DNA from: Saprospiraceae bacterium
Lineage (GTDB): Bacteria; Bacteroidota; Bacteroidia; Chitinophagales; Saprospiraceae
DNA length: 34,840 bases
Assembly (NCBI GenBank): GCA_020628855.1
Contig: JAHDEL010000039.1
Span: forward strand, 1-34,840
Direction of reading: 5' to 3'
Part shown: in pieces, positions 1 to 7,846 of the stretch
Layout of the letters: each line of letters starts with the position of its first letter
Numbering within the stretch: position 1 is the stretch's first letter
Made by a program: the position numbers and the translations under genes
Notes under the pieces: model-generated
Database searches by the model: none
What the model was told of the DNA's origin: nothing
The model's input: only the letters and a program-made list of their open reading frames with translations

Positions 1-1
1 G

Positions 2-75
2 TAGCGTGAGGCAGGCTTGAACTGCCGACCTCAGGATTATGAATCCTGCGCTCTAACCAGCTGAGCTACCACGCC
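2..75 (-). tRNA. tRNA with CAU anticodon (elongator Met or Ile2)
   Basis: Read on the minus strand this folds as a complete cloverleaf: acceptor GGCGTGG pairs with TCACGCT (G-U pairs at both ends), D arm GCTC/GAGC, anticodon stem CAGGA/TCCTG around loop TTCATAA, and T arm GGCAG/CTGCC around TTCAAGC. The anticodon is CAU. The anticodon stem lacks the three G-C pairs of initiator tRNA, so this is elongator Met or the Ile2 species whose C34 is modified to lysidine. I cannot separate these by eye. The 3' CCA would lie mostly outside the window. Confidence 0.93.
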
Positions 76-88
76 ATTTATCGGGATG

Positions 89-96
89 CAAATATA
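89..96 (-). promoter_or_regulatory. Putative -7 element for the CAU tRNA
   Basis: The minus strand reads TATATTTG followed by C, matching the Bacteroidota housekeeping -7 consensus TAnnTTTG. It would start transcription a few bases before the tRNA 5' end. No clear -33 TTTG was found at the usual distance. Confidence 0.45.
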
Positions 97-151
97 GATG
101 AATTTCTATTTAGAGGTTATTGTTGAGCAATAGAAATATTGATCATCGAGA

Positions 152-508
152 TTAATATGTGCTGGATTTGGGATGAGTAAATTTCCTCCACAACCATCCA
201 AAACCGCTAGTTTTCTTAGGCAGCCTCGAACGTACCAATTGTATTAGCTCTGTATTCTTTGTTTTCTTCGCAACACTCAAAGGTGTATCATTGCTGAAGC
301 CTGCCGCTAACTTTGGGTCTGCGCCATTATTAAGTAAGTATTTTGCAATTTGATAATTTTCAACTTCAAGGCTAACAATCAATGGAGTAGTGAGTAGTTC
401 GGGGTGTTGATAATTAGGGTTTATCCCATTCTTTATGTGATATTTGACAATGTCAATGTCTCCATTATAAACAGCTATTAACATATCTTTCCAATCGCCT
501 CCAGACAT
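152..508 (-). CDS. Small ankyrin-repeat protein
   Basis: A 118-residue protein without signal peptide or membrane segment, so probably cytoplasmic. Residues about 7-90 hold ankyrin-type repeats: 'AVYNGDIDIVKYHIKNGINP', then a TPLIVSLEVENYQIAKYLLNNGADP unit (TPL start, NGADP end), then 'TPLSVAKKTKNTELIQLV'. The repeats serve protein-protein contact in known families. The C-terminal 25 residues are basic and Trp-rich (GFGWLWRKF) and match nothing I recognise. ATG start at 508. The gene stands alone between the tRNA and an oxidoreductase gene on the same strand. The partner is unknown. Confidence 0.8.
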   Translation of the reverse strand: MSGGDWKDMLIAVYNGDIDIVKYHIKNGINPNYQHPELLTTPLIVSLEVENYQIAKYLLNNGADPKLAAGFSNDTPLSVAKKTKNTELIQLVRSRLPKKTSGFGWLWRKFTHPKSSTY

Positions 509-591
509 TGCTTTGGTTTAAGTTAAACCTTGAGTTTTCAGGCCCTCCGAATCGGAAAATACCTCAATATGGATTTGTTGTTTCATTTACG

Positions 592-1584
592 TTAATGCTT
601 AATTACTACTTTTCCGATCTGATTACCTTGGCTGAGATAATGCATTGCTTCAATAGATTCAGATAGGTCAAATACTTTATCAATGACTGGTCTAATCTGT
701 TTTTGAGTCATAAACTCTAATAATTGGTCAAACTCTCTTGGGGAACCCATGGCAGTACCAATGCATTGGATGTGGCGTAGGAAGAATTTACTCAGCGGTA
801 TTGTGGTTTTGGGAGAACCAGTTGAACCATAATACACGATGCGACCTCCATAATTCATAAAAGCAAGGTAGTTAGCTAGTTCAGCACTTGGCGAGCTATC
901 AACTACAATATCTAATCCTCCAGAAAGTGCTTTTAATTGTCTAGGCCAATTCTCTTCTTTGTAATTGACTCCTCCTGTTGCTCCAGATGCTATTGCTTGC
1001 TGTATTTTGGACTGGTTTGAGCTCGTTACAAAAACTTCTGCACCATATGCTTTTGCCAGTGTTAAGGCCATTTGGGCGACACCACCACCAATGCCAGTAA
1101 TCAATACTTTATCCGTGGCAGTAATTCTTCCATGTCGAGTTAATGCTCTCCAAGCAGTGAGACCGGCGACTGGTAGAGCGGCTGCTTCTGTGAATGAGAG
1201 AAATGCAGGTTTTGGATGAATCATGGTCTTGGGAACGCAGATATAGTCTGCGATAGTTCCAGGATCGGGCATCCCAAGTACTCGGAAGGATCTTGTGGGT
1301 CTATGTTCCGCTTCGCCCCAATCATAGGCAGGGTAGAGGATACATTCTTGATGAAGTAGACTACTTTCAACCCCTTTGCCAAGTTCGACAACCGTACCAC
1401 TGCCATCAGCCCCAAGTATGCAAGGGAGTTGCATTCCAGGGTATAGGCCTTTTTGAATCCAGAGTTCTCGATGATTTAATGCAGAAGCGTGCAGTTTGAC
1501 CAATACTTCTCCTTCAAGAGGCGCCGGAGATTCAATATCCCCCAAGAGGAGCGTTTTATCTTCTTTGAGTATCAGTGCTTTCAT
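592..1584 (-). CDS. MDR-superfamily oxidoreductase, zinc-independent type
   Basis: Medium-chain dehydrogenase/reductase of 330 residues, normal for the family. The N-terminal GroES-like domain has ALNHREL and CILGADGSGTVVELG where zinc alcohol dehydrogenases have their Cys and GHE ligands. The structural four-cysteine zinc loop is also absent. This points to a quinone-oxidoreductase-like enzyme that uses NAD(P)H without zinc. The Rossmann domain has the nucleotide loop GIGGGVAQMALTLAKAYGA at about residues 163-181. The ATG at 1584 gives the standard MKALIL opening; a TTG nine codons upstream is less likely. The substrate cannot be read from the sequence. Confidence 0.88.
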   Translation of the reverse strand: MKALILKEDKTLLLGDIESPAPLEGEVLVKLHASALNHRELWIQKGLYPGMQLPCILGADGSGTVVELGKGVESSLLHQECILYPAYDWGEAEHRPTRSFRVLGMPDPGTIADYICVPKTMIHPKPAFLSFTEAAALPVAGLTAWRALTRHGRITATDKVLITGIGGGVAQMALTLAKAYGAEVFVTSSNQSKIQQAIASGATGGVNYKEENWPRQLKALSGGLDIVVDSSPSAELANYLAFMNYGGRIVYYGSTGSPKTTIPLSKFFLRHIQCIGTAMGSPREFDQLLEFMTQKQIRPVIDKVFDLSESIEAMHYLSQGNQIGKVVIKH

Positions 1585-1646
1585 AAGAGGAATAAGCAAA
1601 GTTTGAGACAACCAAGATAGCCGTTTGATTTAGGAATATCATCTTA

Positions 1647-2216
1647 TCATTTGATTACTGCAAAGCCAATGTGAGAATTACCTGTGATCTTATCCACATG
1701 AAGATCTCTCAGCGGGTCTGTTCCATTACATTTTGCCTTATCGCATAAAAAGGATCCCCCAGCTAATCTCACTCGCCCAAATTCATCTGGTGCTGTAATC
1801 TCCCATACATTGCCAACAAGGTTAACCTGGTTAGCAGGTAAGATTCCTGTTGAACTTGTATTTATTGGCCTGTGATCTTGAGTTACAAGAGCCCAATACT
1901 CTTCGTATGTGGGAATTGAATAGCCTGCCCATTCAGCATAAGCTTGCGCGTCATTGAGGCTCACTTGGCAAACTGGCAAGTCACTTTGAGCTTGTGTTCT
2001 CCCATCTGGACACCGCCAAGAAAGACCTCCCAATATTTCGAAATTGATAATATCAACTTGATGAATCGACCAATCATATTTTTCAGCATCTGTAACATAG
2101 TTTGTCTCCTGAATAAAATGCTCAAATTCTGCTGTGGTGACACTATGCAAGACCTGTTCTTGACAGGCCAAGCAGAGTGTGAAAACTGAAATTATAAGGA
2201 GAAATCTAATTGCCAA
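1647..2216 (-). CDS. Small lipoprotein with formylglycine-generating-enzyme-like (SUMF1/FGE) fold
   Basis: A 189-residue protein with a hydrophobic N-terminus and a probable lipid-attachment Cys18 (TLCLAC; the -3 residue is atypical). The rest follows the FGE-sulfatase family: EFEHFIQETNYVTDAEKYDWS, then PVCQVSLNDAQAYAEWAGYS near residue 81, GNVWEI near 135, GGSFLC near 153, and HIGFA near 182. Cys158 and Cys163 have the C-x4-C spacing of the copper-binding catalytic cysteines of true FGEs (CHRSYC-type motif), although the RYR segment after them is replaced. It is shorter than usual FGEs. No ATG is available and translation appears to begin at TTG 2216. FGE folds also serve non-enzymatic roles in Bacteroidota lipoproteins (for example GldK/GldJ), so activity is uncertain. 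No sulfatase gene lies nearby. Confidence 0.75.
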   Translation of the reverse strand: MAIRFLLIISVFTLCLACQEQVLHSVTTAEFEHFIQETNYVTDAEKYDWSIHQVDIINFEILGGLSWRCPDGRTQAQSDLPVCQVSLNDAQAYAEWAGYSIPTYEEYWALVTQDHRPINTSSTGILPANQVNLVGNVWEITAPDEFGRVRLAGGSFLCDKAKCNGTDPLRDLHVDKITGNSHIGFAVIK

Positions 2217-2261
2217 GCTATCTAGAATTTACCGTAAGGTAAAGATTACTTTGAGCTTAGG

Positions 2262-4619
2262 CTAGAATTCCATTTTATATGTTAGATTTGGAAATAATCC
2301 TGTCTGACTGTAACTTACTATCTCTTCAGTATTTGCATCATAATACCTTCCGCCTTCATTTAATCTGTTGCTGATATTTTGAAGATCTATATTGAAAGAA
2401 TGTGTCTTATTTTTCTTGTTAATCTTATAACTAAGCCCGAGGTCAAACCTATAATATGTATCCAGTCGATCGTCCATATATCTATCTAGATTCATGACTT
2501 GGTACCCATTCTGTTGTGAAGCGCTGAGGTCAATTGGCGTTAAGCGTTGTCCACCATTCAGAACAAATTTTGCATTGATGCCAAGGATGTTGTCATTTTT
2601 CTTGAAAGCGAATTCTTTGCCTCCTAAGACGTTACAAACATAATTTGAGTTATACCTAGTGTTATAGACTTCATCATTAAGCGGTGAGTATGTTGAACTG
2701 AACAATGAGCCACTCACCATATAGTAATACCCTTTACTAAAGTCTTTCTGTACACTGATGTCAATTCCATAATTTGTACCAGTACCTTCACTAACCAATT
2801 TATCTTGATTGAGGACTCCCCAAATGCTACTCGAATTTAGTGTAGTGAAGTTGTCACTGATTGAAACAGGTACATTAAACAGATGCTGGTAATACGCTTC
2901 TGTATTGACAGTTATTCCTGTAGGAGTGACATGCTTATACCCTAGAACAAAGTGTGCGGCTTGCTGAATCTTCATCTCTTTGTTAGGATAAGAATTTGTT
3001 GTTTCATCAATAGACTTCAGGAGGTAAGTACTGGTATGTTCAGGCTTACTATGCAGACCAGCTGCTAAGCTTAATTGACTTCCAGGGCTAAGACTGTACT
3101 TAACGGCCATTCTTGGCTCTAAGGCAAATGTATTATTGAGCCCTAAGTGTGTAGCATGACCGCCAGCAAGAATATCTATTTTCTCAGTCGGTTTCCACTT
3201 CCATTGAAAGAATGCTTGTGTTCTGCCACCATCTCCTTTACCATCAATTGGGGTAATAAACGTATCACTATCCTGAGGCTTGAAATTATAGTTGAATGTG
3301 TAGTAGTTATGCGAGTACATACCGCCGACCCTCCATGTATGTTGCGCACTTACCTTACGGTTAAATGTTGTCCTAAGCCTAAGACTTGTTTCTTTGAATG
3401 TTGTATAATCGAAGATATCTGCTCTGTAATTCTCATTTGCTAGATATCTGAAATATTCATCAGTGTAATTATCTGCTGAGACCAAGGCTACAGTCTTAAG
3501 ATAGGCATCTTCACCTATAGGTAAAAAATGAGATCCGCCAATCATCCCCACAGCTTGTTTTTCTACGAAAGAAATGTTGTCCCACTCGTTTATCCAGGTT
3601 GTACTATCTGCTTCTGCAGCTCTTGTCGCAGAGTTATTACCACCTAAGCCAAAGAGTGAGAATTTACCATATTTCTTTGTTGGAAAATTGAGCTTGAATA
3701 CTGCGTCTTGGTAAGCTGGTAGAATATCTCCAATTGGATTATAAAATTGACTCAATAAAGCAAAAGTAGAATAGCGATATTGAATTAGATAAGAAGCCTT
3801 TGAATGTTTAGAAAATGGTCCTTCTGTGGCAGCTTCTACGCCTAGAAGACCTACAGATATCGAATGTTCTCTTTTGTCAGGATTTCCATTTCTGAGTTTA
3901 ATATCAAATACACCAGACAGTGCATTGCCAAATTCCGCTGGAAAAGCTCCCACATAGAAATCACTGCGCGAAAGCACAGAACCAGATAACATGCTGATGC
4001 CTCCACCCGATGCACCTAGTGATCCGAAATGGTTAGGATTAGGTATTTCTATACCTTCAAGTTGCCATAAGACACCCTTTGGTGAATTACCGCGCACTGA
4101 TATTTCATTGGAAAGATCATCTCCGCTGCTAGCTACTCCGCTGAATGCTGATACCATTCTTGCAGGATCTCCGAATCCGCCTGCATAACGTTGAGTCTCT
4201 TCTACACTAAATGATCTTGCACTGACGACGGCCATTTCGTTGAGTGTTTCGTTGCCTTGTCCTGAAGCTGTTATTTCTATTCCTTCGATGACATTAATGT
4301 TCTCTTCAAGTTCTATTGTAAGATCAAGTTCTTTCCCAGCTGTTAAAAGCAGATTTTGTAAGGTTGCGGTCTGGTAGCCGATGTAGCTCACTTGGAGTGC
4401 TATCCTGCCAACTGGTACATTTTCTATTGAAAAAGCTCCGGTGAAATCAGTTGTTGTTCCTAAGGTAGTTGAGTCAGAGAATATTACAATAGAAGCACCT
4501 ATAAGTTCGAATTTGCTTTCTTGATCAAGAACACTGCCCTTGATAGTTTGTGTCTCTTGACCAAAGCTTAAACAGTGTATTGCTAAGCAAAGTAGTGTTG
4601 TAATTAGTCCAGTTTTCAT
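2262..4619 (-). CDS. TonB-dependent outer-membrane receptor with carboxypeptidase-like regulatory domain
   Basis: A 785-residue outer-membrane receptor. A signal peptide (residues 1-20, ending SFGQ) is followed by a carboxypeptidase D regulatory-like beta-sandwich (about 24-112: IKGSVLDQES, GTTTDFTGAFSIENVPVG, VSYIGYQT). Next comes a plug domain (about 120-245: ISVRGNSPKGVLWQLEGIEI, FPAEFGNALSGVFDIKLRNG) and a beta-barrel rich in alternating aromatic residues that ends in the aromatic KMEF. No SusD-like partner is adjacent, so the substrate is open; it resembles the CarboxypepD_reg plus plug receptors of Bacteroidota rather than SusC. The length is within the family range. ATG at 4619. It lies downstream of the terminator that ends the lipoprotein gene, so it has its own promoter. 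Confidence 0.92.
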   Translation of the reverse strand: MKTGLITTLLCLAIHCLSFGQETQTIKGSVLDQESKFELIGASIVIFSDSTTLGTTTDFTGAFSIENVPVGRIALQVSYIGYQTATLQNLLLTAGKELDLTIELEENINVIEGIEITASGQGNETLNEMAVVSARSFSVEETQRYAGGFGDPARMVSAFSGVASSGDDLSNEISVRGNSPKGVLWQLEGIEIPNPNHFGSLGASGGGISMLSGSVLSRSDFYVGAFPAEFGNALSGVFDIKLRNGNPDKREHSISVGLLGVEAATEGPFSKHSKASYLIQYRYSTFALLSQFYNPIGDILPAYQDAVFKLNFPTKKYGKFSLFGLGGNNSATRAAEADSTTWINEWDNISFVEKQAVGMIGGSHFLPIGEDAYLKTVALVSADNYTDEYFRYLANENYRADIFDYTTFKETSLRLRTTFNRKVSAQHTWRVGGMYSHNYYTFNYNFKPQDSDTFITPIDGKGDGGRTQAFFQWKWKPTEKIDILAGGHATHLGLNNTFALEPRMAVKYSLSPGSQLSLAAGLHSKPEHTSTYLLKSIDETTNSYPNKEMKIQQAAHFVLGYKHVTPTGITVNTEAYYQHLFNVPVSISDNFTTLNSSSIWGVLNQDKLVSEGTGTNYGIDISVQKDFSKGYYYMVSGSLFSSTYSPLNDEVYNTRYNSNYVCNVLGGKEFAFKKNDNILGINAKFVLNGGQRLTPIDLSASQQNGYQVMNLDRYMDDRLDTYYRFDLGLSYKINKKNKTHSFNIDLQNISNRLNEGGRYYDANTEEIVSYSQTGLFPNLTYKMEF

Positions 4620-4687
4620 AATGTTTGATTTTGCTCATAAAGACACATGCGATTTTGAGGGGGTTGCATCACTGCGGTTAATCACAT

Positions 4688-4720
4688 AAAAAAACCGCCT
4701 TTGAATACACTCAAAGACGG
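4688..4720 (-). terminator. Rho-independent terminator of the RskA-domain lipoprotein gene
   Basis: On the minus strand a 10-bp stem CCGTCTTTGA/TCAAAGGCGG (one G-U pair) with a 6-base loop is followed by seven T residues. It lies 25 bases past the lipoprotein stop codon at 4746. Confidence 0.88.
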
Positions 4721-4745
4721 CTTTAAAGAACTGATCAAACAAAAA

Positions 4746-5636
4746 TTATCTGTTCACACTGCCTGTCGGGAAAATAAGATTTTGATTTACTGAAAGCACT
4801 GAGTGAACAGGTGCTGTTTCAGGGATCGGACCGACTAATGGCTTAAGTGTAAATGGGTTTGGACTATTATCCGGAACTGGTTCTATACTAATTACTGCTG
4901 TGCCACCAGAGAGATCTGTAGGGAAGCTCAATCCTGCAGGAGCATTTGTTAAGAAATCTTCTCCAGGGAATGGAGGTCCAGCATTTGGTCCACTATAAGG
5001 AGAAGCATTATCTGCAATGGCAACATCTGTGAATGTTCCTGTTGTGACTGGGATACCATCTATCACTACCCATCCTTCATAAGCCCATCCAGCAGGAAGA
5101 GTGGGCAGAGATAATCCTGTTGCAGGACTCCCAGTACTATTATTTAGGAACCAAATACCACTTGCTTCGTTACTATCATCTGTGTCAGTTGGTGTTGCTA
5201 GAATATAATCACCTGAACTTGCTGAAAAATCGTCCCCAAGTGCTGTCTCATGGCCAATAGAAAGCGTGGCAGTTGCACCGTTAAAGTCACCACCTAGGAT
5301 ATGTACACTGCTTGGTGCTGGATCTGGGTCCGGACTAGGTTCTATAGTCAGAACAAAAGTTGAAGCGTCTTCAACATCTTCTGTAGCTAAATCAAATGTT
5401 GATTTTGATCTGTTTCCTGCTTCATCAACTGTAAAGACGCCTGTAGAGATAGCATTGCCATCAACAATTATCCATCCTTCATAAGTATAATCAGGTCCAA
5501 GATCTTCAAGGCCTTCAAAGTTAAGCTCTAGAGTTGTTGTGTCATCTGATGCATTCGAATTCTCATCATCATTGCAACTTGTTGCAAAGAAAGTCATACT
5601 GATAAGAGATGCAAATAGGAATAATCTGTAGTTCAT
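4746..5636 (-). CDS. Lipoprotein with two RskA-like (anti-sigma-K C-terminal) domains
   Basis: A 296-residue lipoprotein with a signal peptide and lipidated Cys21 (FFATSC). The acidic run CNDDEN after the Cys resembles the lipoprotein surface-export signals of Bacteroidota (inference). The mature part is an internal duplication. Each half has YEGW(I/V)(I/V)(V/I)DG, then (S/T)TG(V/T)FT, then a strand ending in IEP with nearby prolines (TIEPSPDPDPAP and SIEPVPDNSPNP). This order matches the extracytoplasmic C-terminal domain of RskA-family anti-sigma factors (W-v-DG, saG-F, vTvEP-GGS-P). There is no cytoplasmic sigma-binding part, so it is not itself an anti-sigma factor. Its promoter is the same as that of the neighbouring ECF sigma operon, so it is probably a target of that sigma factor. 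Function unknown; possibly a surface sensor or ligand binder. Confidence 0.78.
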   Translation of the reverse strand: MNYRLFLFASLISMTFFATSCNDDENSNASDDTTTLELNFEGLEDLGPDYTYEGWIIVDGNAISTGVFTVDEAGNRSKSTFDLATEDVEDASTFVLTIEPSPDPDPAPSSVHILGGDFNGATATLSIGHETALGDDFSASSGDYILATPTDTDDSNEASGIWFLNNSTGSPATGLSLPTLPAGWAYEGWVVIDGIPVTTGTFTDVAIADNASPYSGPNAGPPFPGEDFLTNAPAGLSFPTDLSGGTAVISIEPVPDNSPNPFTLKPLVGPIPETAPVHSVLSVNQNLIFPTGSVNR

Positions 5637-5671
5637 AATTCTTTAAATTTTTGATGTTAAATATTTTACTC

Positions 5672-5706
5672 CTAGTATGCACTATGTTCTGCATCGGTTG
5701 CCTGCA
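5672..5706 (-). promoter_or_regulatory. ECF-type promoter of the RskA-domain lipoprotein gene
   Basis: The minus strand carries TGCAGGCAACC (-35, 5696-5706), 16 bases, then CATACTAG (-10, 5672-5679). Element sequences and spacing are identical to those before the ECF sigma gene (7847-7881). AAC-containing -35 boxes are typical of ECF promoters. The start would fall about 30 bases before the lipoprotein ATG. Confidence 0.78.
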
Positions 5707-5748
5707 GACAAATAAAATATTGATAAAAATTCAAATGGTAGTCTAATG

Positions 5749-5764
5749 TGTCACAAAAGTGACA
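5749..5764. promoter_or_regulatory. Perfect inverted repeat, possible operator
   Basis: TGTCAC-AAAA-GTGACA is a perfect 6-bp palindrome with a 4-base spacer. It lies about 43 bases upstream of the -35 box of the lipoprotein promoter and outside both neighbouring genes. It has no T-tract, so it is not a terminator. It may bind a dimeric regulator; the regulator is unknown. Confidence 0.35.
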
Positions 5765-5779
5765 AATAGCAGAATGTAA

Positions 5780-5817
5780 GAAATAAGAAAAGCATGACTC
5801 ACTGAAGAGTCATGCTT
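5780..5817 (-). terminator. Rho-independent terminator of the ECF sigma/anti-sigma operon
   Basis: On the minus strand an 11-bp perfect stem AAGCATGACTC/GAGTCATGCTT with a 6-base loop runs into TTTTCTTATTTCTT. It lies 28 bases past the anti-sigma stop at 5845 and separates this operon from the lipoprotein gene. Confidence 0.85.
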
Positions 5818-5844
5818 AATCATCGTGGTATTGTGCAATAGAAT

Positions 5845-7296
5845 TTAGAATCTATATTGGCCACCAAGGCCTATAGATAGAATATCTTGATATGTCTTAA
5901 TCGCCGAAGCTCCCGATTCAACTCTCAAGGAGGTAAGACCTCTTTCGTATTGTGTTGTGAAAAGCAGACTTGTTCGATCATTTGCTTGATATGCAAGGTT
6001 AATCCCGATCGATGTCGTCAGGTGGTGCTTGCGCATTGCACTTTTGAGAGCAATTGCTTCTTGCGGAGATTGCATTATCATGGCATCGTCATAATATATT
6101 TCAGTTGTCACGTCTTGATTGGCTTGAATAGGTATCAAAGACCCTAAGCCTATCTTTCCATTTGCAGTAAATGCACCTTTTTGAATCAAATTGAGATTTG
6201 CATTCAATCCTAATCTTAAGAAATGTGTTGTGATATCAATATGACTCTCTTGCTCCATTTTACTACCATGATCAATTGATACATCTTGAAATCTAAAATC
6301 AGTTTGATTCTGAGTACTCGTTACTGGAGATGCAATTGCTAATTCTGGGGAATACAGGGTTTCATTATTACCTACTTCGCTGATGAGAGCTTGATTGAAG
6401 GTGTGTTCTTGAGTCAGTTTACTGGAGTTACGTGTGGTTACATAACCAACATCGGCAGATAGAGCCAATTTAGAGCTGATTGCTTTAGATGCACTCAGTG
6501 AAGTAAAGTTGCCAATGTAGTAATTATTATACTCTGTCAAAGAAAAATCTGGGTCACCCACATTTTTCATTCTTATCGTTGATAAATTTATCCCAGCATG
6601 CAACTGGAATGCCAGCGTATTGTCTTTTGAATTACCTGAATCTAAATTTTCGAGGGTAAAATTGGGATGAGGTAATAGGGGTTCGGTTTCAAGATTGTTG
6701 GTAACATAATGATTTAAAAAGTTAAGTTTAACAAAGTTATTCGTTGCCTTGTCAAGGGGAGGAATTGAAGTGGATTTGACCGTAGCAATGGAAGTTGTTG
6801 ATCGGCCAGCAGTTGTACTTTTAAGACCACTTGGTCTAGGGGCAGTCACAGGGTTAAATGTTAATTCTTCAGTTTTAACATTTTGATTTTGAGTGTGTTG
6901 TATCAATTTTGCCTGAGTAGCTGCTTGCTTGATCGTTGTCTGTTTCTTCGATTTTTGATTAGCATCAGGCCTCTGTATTGGAGCTGTAACTACTTCAGCA
7001 GGTACAGTTTTCTCAGGAGTTACTTTGGGTTCAATTTGTTGAACAATTTGACTAGCTTCAAGTGTCTCTTCAGTAGATCTGTTACTAAATGTAAAGATTG
7101 ATACGGCTAATATCCCAACGCCTAAAAAGGAGAGCCAAACAAAAGGGAATCTTCTTGGCTTCTGTTGAACAGGTATTTGATCCAGTGCTTTATCTAGAAC
7201 AGAAAGTGGTGGCGTATTCCAATCATGTGCCGTTCCAGAAGCTTGCTCTAGCTTGCTTTTGAAAAATTTATCGATATTGTTATTCTGCTCTTTCAT
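5845..7296 (-). CDS. Probable dual-membrane anti-sigma factor: cytoplasmic N-terminus, one inner-membrane helix, C-terminal outer-membrane barrel
   Basis: A 483-residue protein without a cleavable signal peptide. Residues 1-48 are polar and presumably cytoplasmic (IDKFFKSKLEQA, NTPPLSVLDKALDQI), like the N-terminal segments of Bacteroidota ECF anti-sigma proteins. Residues 51-70 form one membrane helix (PFVWLSFLGVGILAVSIFTF). Residues about 71-225 are a Gln/Thr/Lys/Pro-rich linker long enough to cross the periplasm. From about 226 the pattern is beta-barrel-like (LAFQLHAGINLSTI) and ends in GLGGQYRF, with the terminal aromatic usual for outer-membrane barrels. This matches the dual membrane-spanning anti-sigma (Dma) architecture reported in Bacteroides thetaiotaomicron. 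ATG 7296 is 6 bases after the sigma factor stop, so the two are co-transcribed. It probably holds the sigma factor inactive until the outer-membrane part is perturbed (inference). Confidence 0.75.
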   Translation of the reverse strand: MKEQNNNIDKFFKSKLEQASGTAHDWNTPPLSVLDKALDQIPVQQKPRRFPFVWLSFLGVGILAVSIFTFSNRSTEETLEASQIVQQIEPKVTPEKTVPAEVVTAPIQRPDANQKSKKQTTIKQAATQAKLIQHTQNQNVKTEELTFNPVTAPRPSGLKSTTAGRSTTSIATVKSTSIPPLDKATNNFVKLNFLNHYVTNNLETEPLLPHPNFTLENLDSGNSKDNTLAFQLHAGINLSTIRMKNVGDPDFSLTEYNNYYIGNFTSLSASKAISSKLALSADVGYVTTRNSSKLTQEHTFNQALISEVGNNETLYSPELAIASPVTSTQNQTDFRFQDVSIDHGSKMEQESHIDITTHFLRLGLNANLNLIQKGAFTANGKIGLGSLIPIQANQDVTTEIYYDDAMIMQSPQEAIALKSAMRKHHLTTSIGINLAYQANDRTSLLFTTQYERGLTSLRVESGASAIKTYQDILSIGLGGQYRF

Positions 7297-7302
7297 ACTA
7301 TT

Positions 7303-7827
7303 CTAGATCATTACTTCCAATTGATTTTGGAGTAGTTTTCTTGCTTTAAATAATTGAGACTTTGAAGTCCCTTTTGTGATACCTAGTTCTTCTGCAATCT
7401 CATCATGAGACATACCTTCCATCACATAGAGGTTAAAGACAGTTCGATAACCTACGGGAAGTGCTTGAACTAGTTGCACAAGTTCTTGTGCACTCATTTT
7501 TTCTATCGGAGTTTCGTCTTCACTTTGTACAGCATTCCCTTCTGCGAGTTCTGTTTGGAATACAGTTTTTTGTCTGAGATGCATTAAGCAAGCATTGACA
7601 ATTATTTTACAAGTCCAAGACTTCAAACTCCCTTTATCAATATCAAATTTGCTGATGTTGCTATAAATCTGAATGAGTCCGTTTTGCAAGGCATCCAATG
7701 CGTCAGCCTCATTACTGCAATATCGCAAACAGATAGTAAACCAAAGAGATCTAAATTCTTTATAGAGATCTTCTTGGGCTTTTCTATTCCCATTTAACAA
7801 GGCTTGTATGAGATGTTTTTGCTCCAC
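7303..7827 (-). CDS. ECF-family RNA polymerase sigma factor
   Basis: A 174-residue sigma-70 protein with only regions 2 and 4, as in ECF factors. Region 2 spans about residues 20-90 (DLYKEFRSLWFTICLRYCSN, DALDALQNGLIQIYSNISKF, SWTCKIIVNACLMHLRQK). Region 4 spans about 118-170 with the helix-turn-helix YVMEGMSHDEIAEELGITKG followed by TSKSQLFKARKLL. The start is GTG at 7827: a TAG stop lies two codons upstream and no ATG fits. An ECF-type promoter sits directly upstream, with a leader of only about 12 bases, and an identical promoter precedes the lipoprotein gene. This implies positive autoregulation. The partner anti-sigma follows after 6 bases. Confidence 0.95.
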   Translation of the reverse strand: MEQKHLIQALLNGNRKAQEDLYKEFRSLWFTICLRYCSNEADALDALQNGLIQIYSNISKFDIDKGSLKSWTCKIIVNACLMHLRQKTVFQTELAEGNAVQSEDETPIEKMSAQELVQLVQALPVGYRTVFNLYVMEGMSHDEIAEELGITKGTSKSQLFKARKLLQNQLEVMI

Positions 7828-7846
7828 AGACTATTTGTGTTCTGTA

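Noticed and set aside
4638-4668. TGCAACC before the TonB receptor gene on the minus strand, resembling the ECF -35 box
   Set aside because: At 16 bases the -10 position reads TGTCTTTA rather than CATACTAG and the first G of GGCAACC is missing, so it does not belong to the same promoter class on this evidence.
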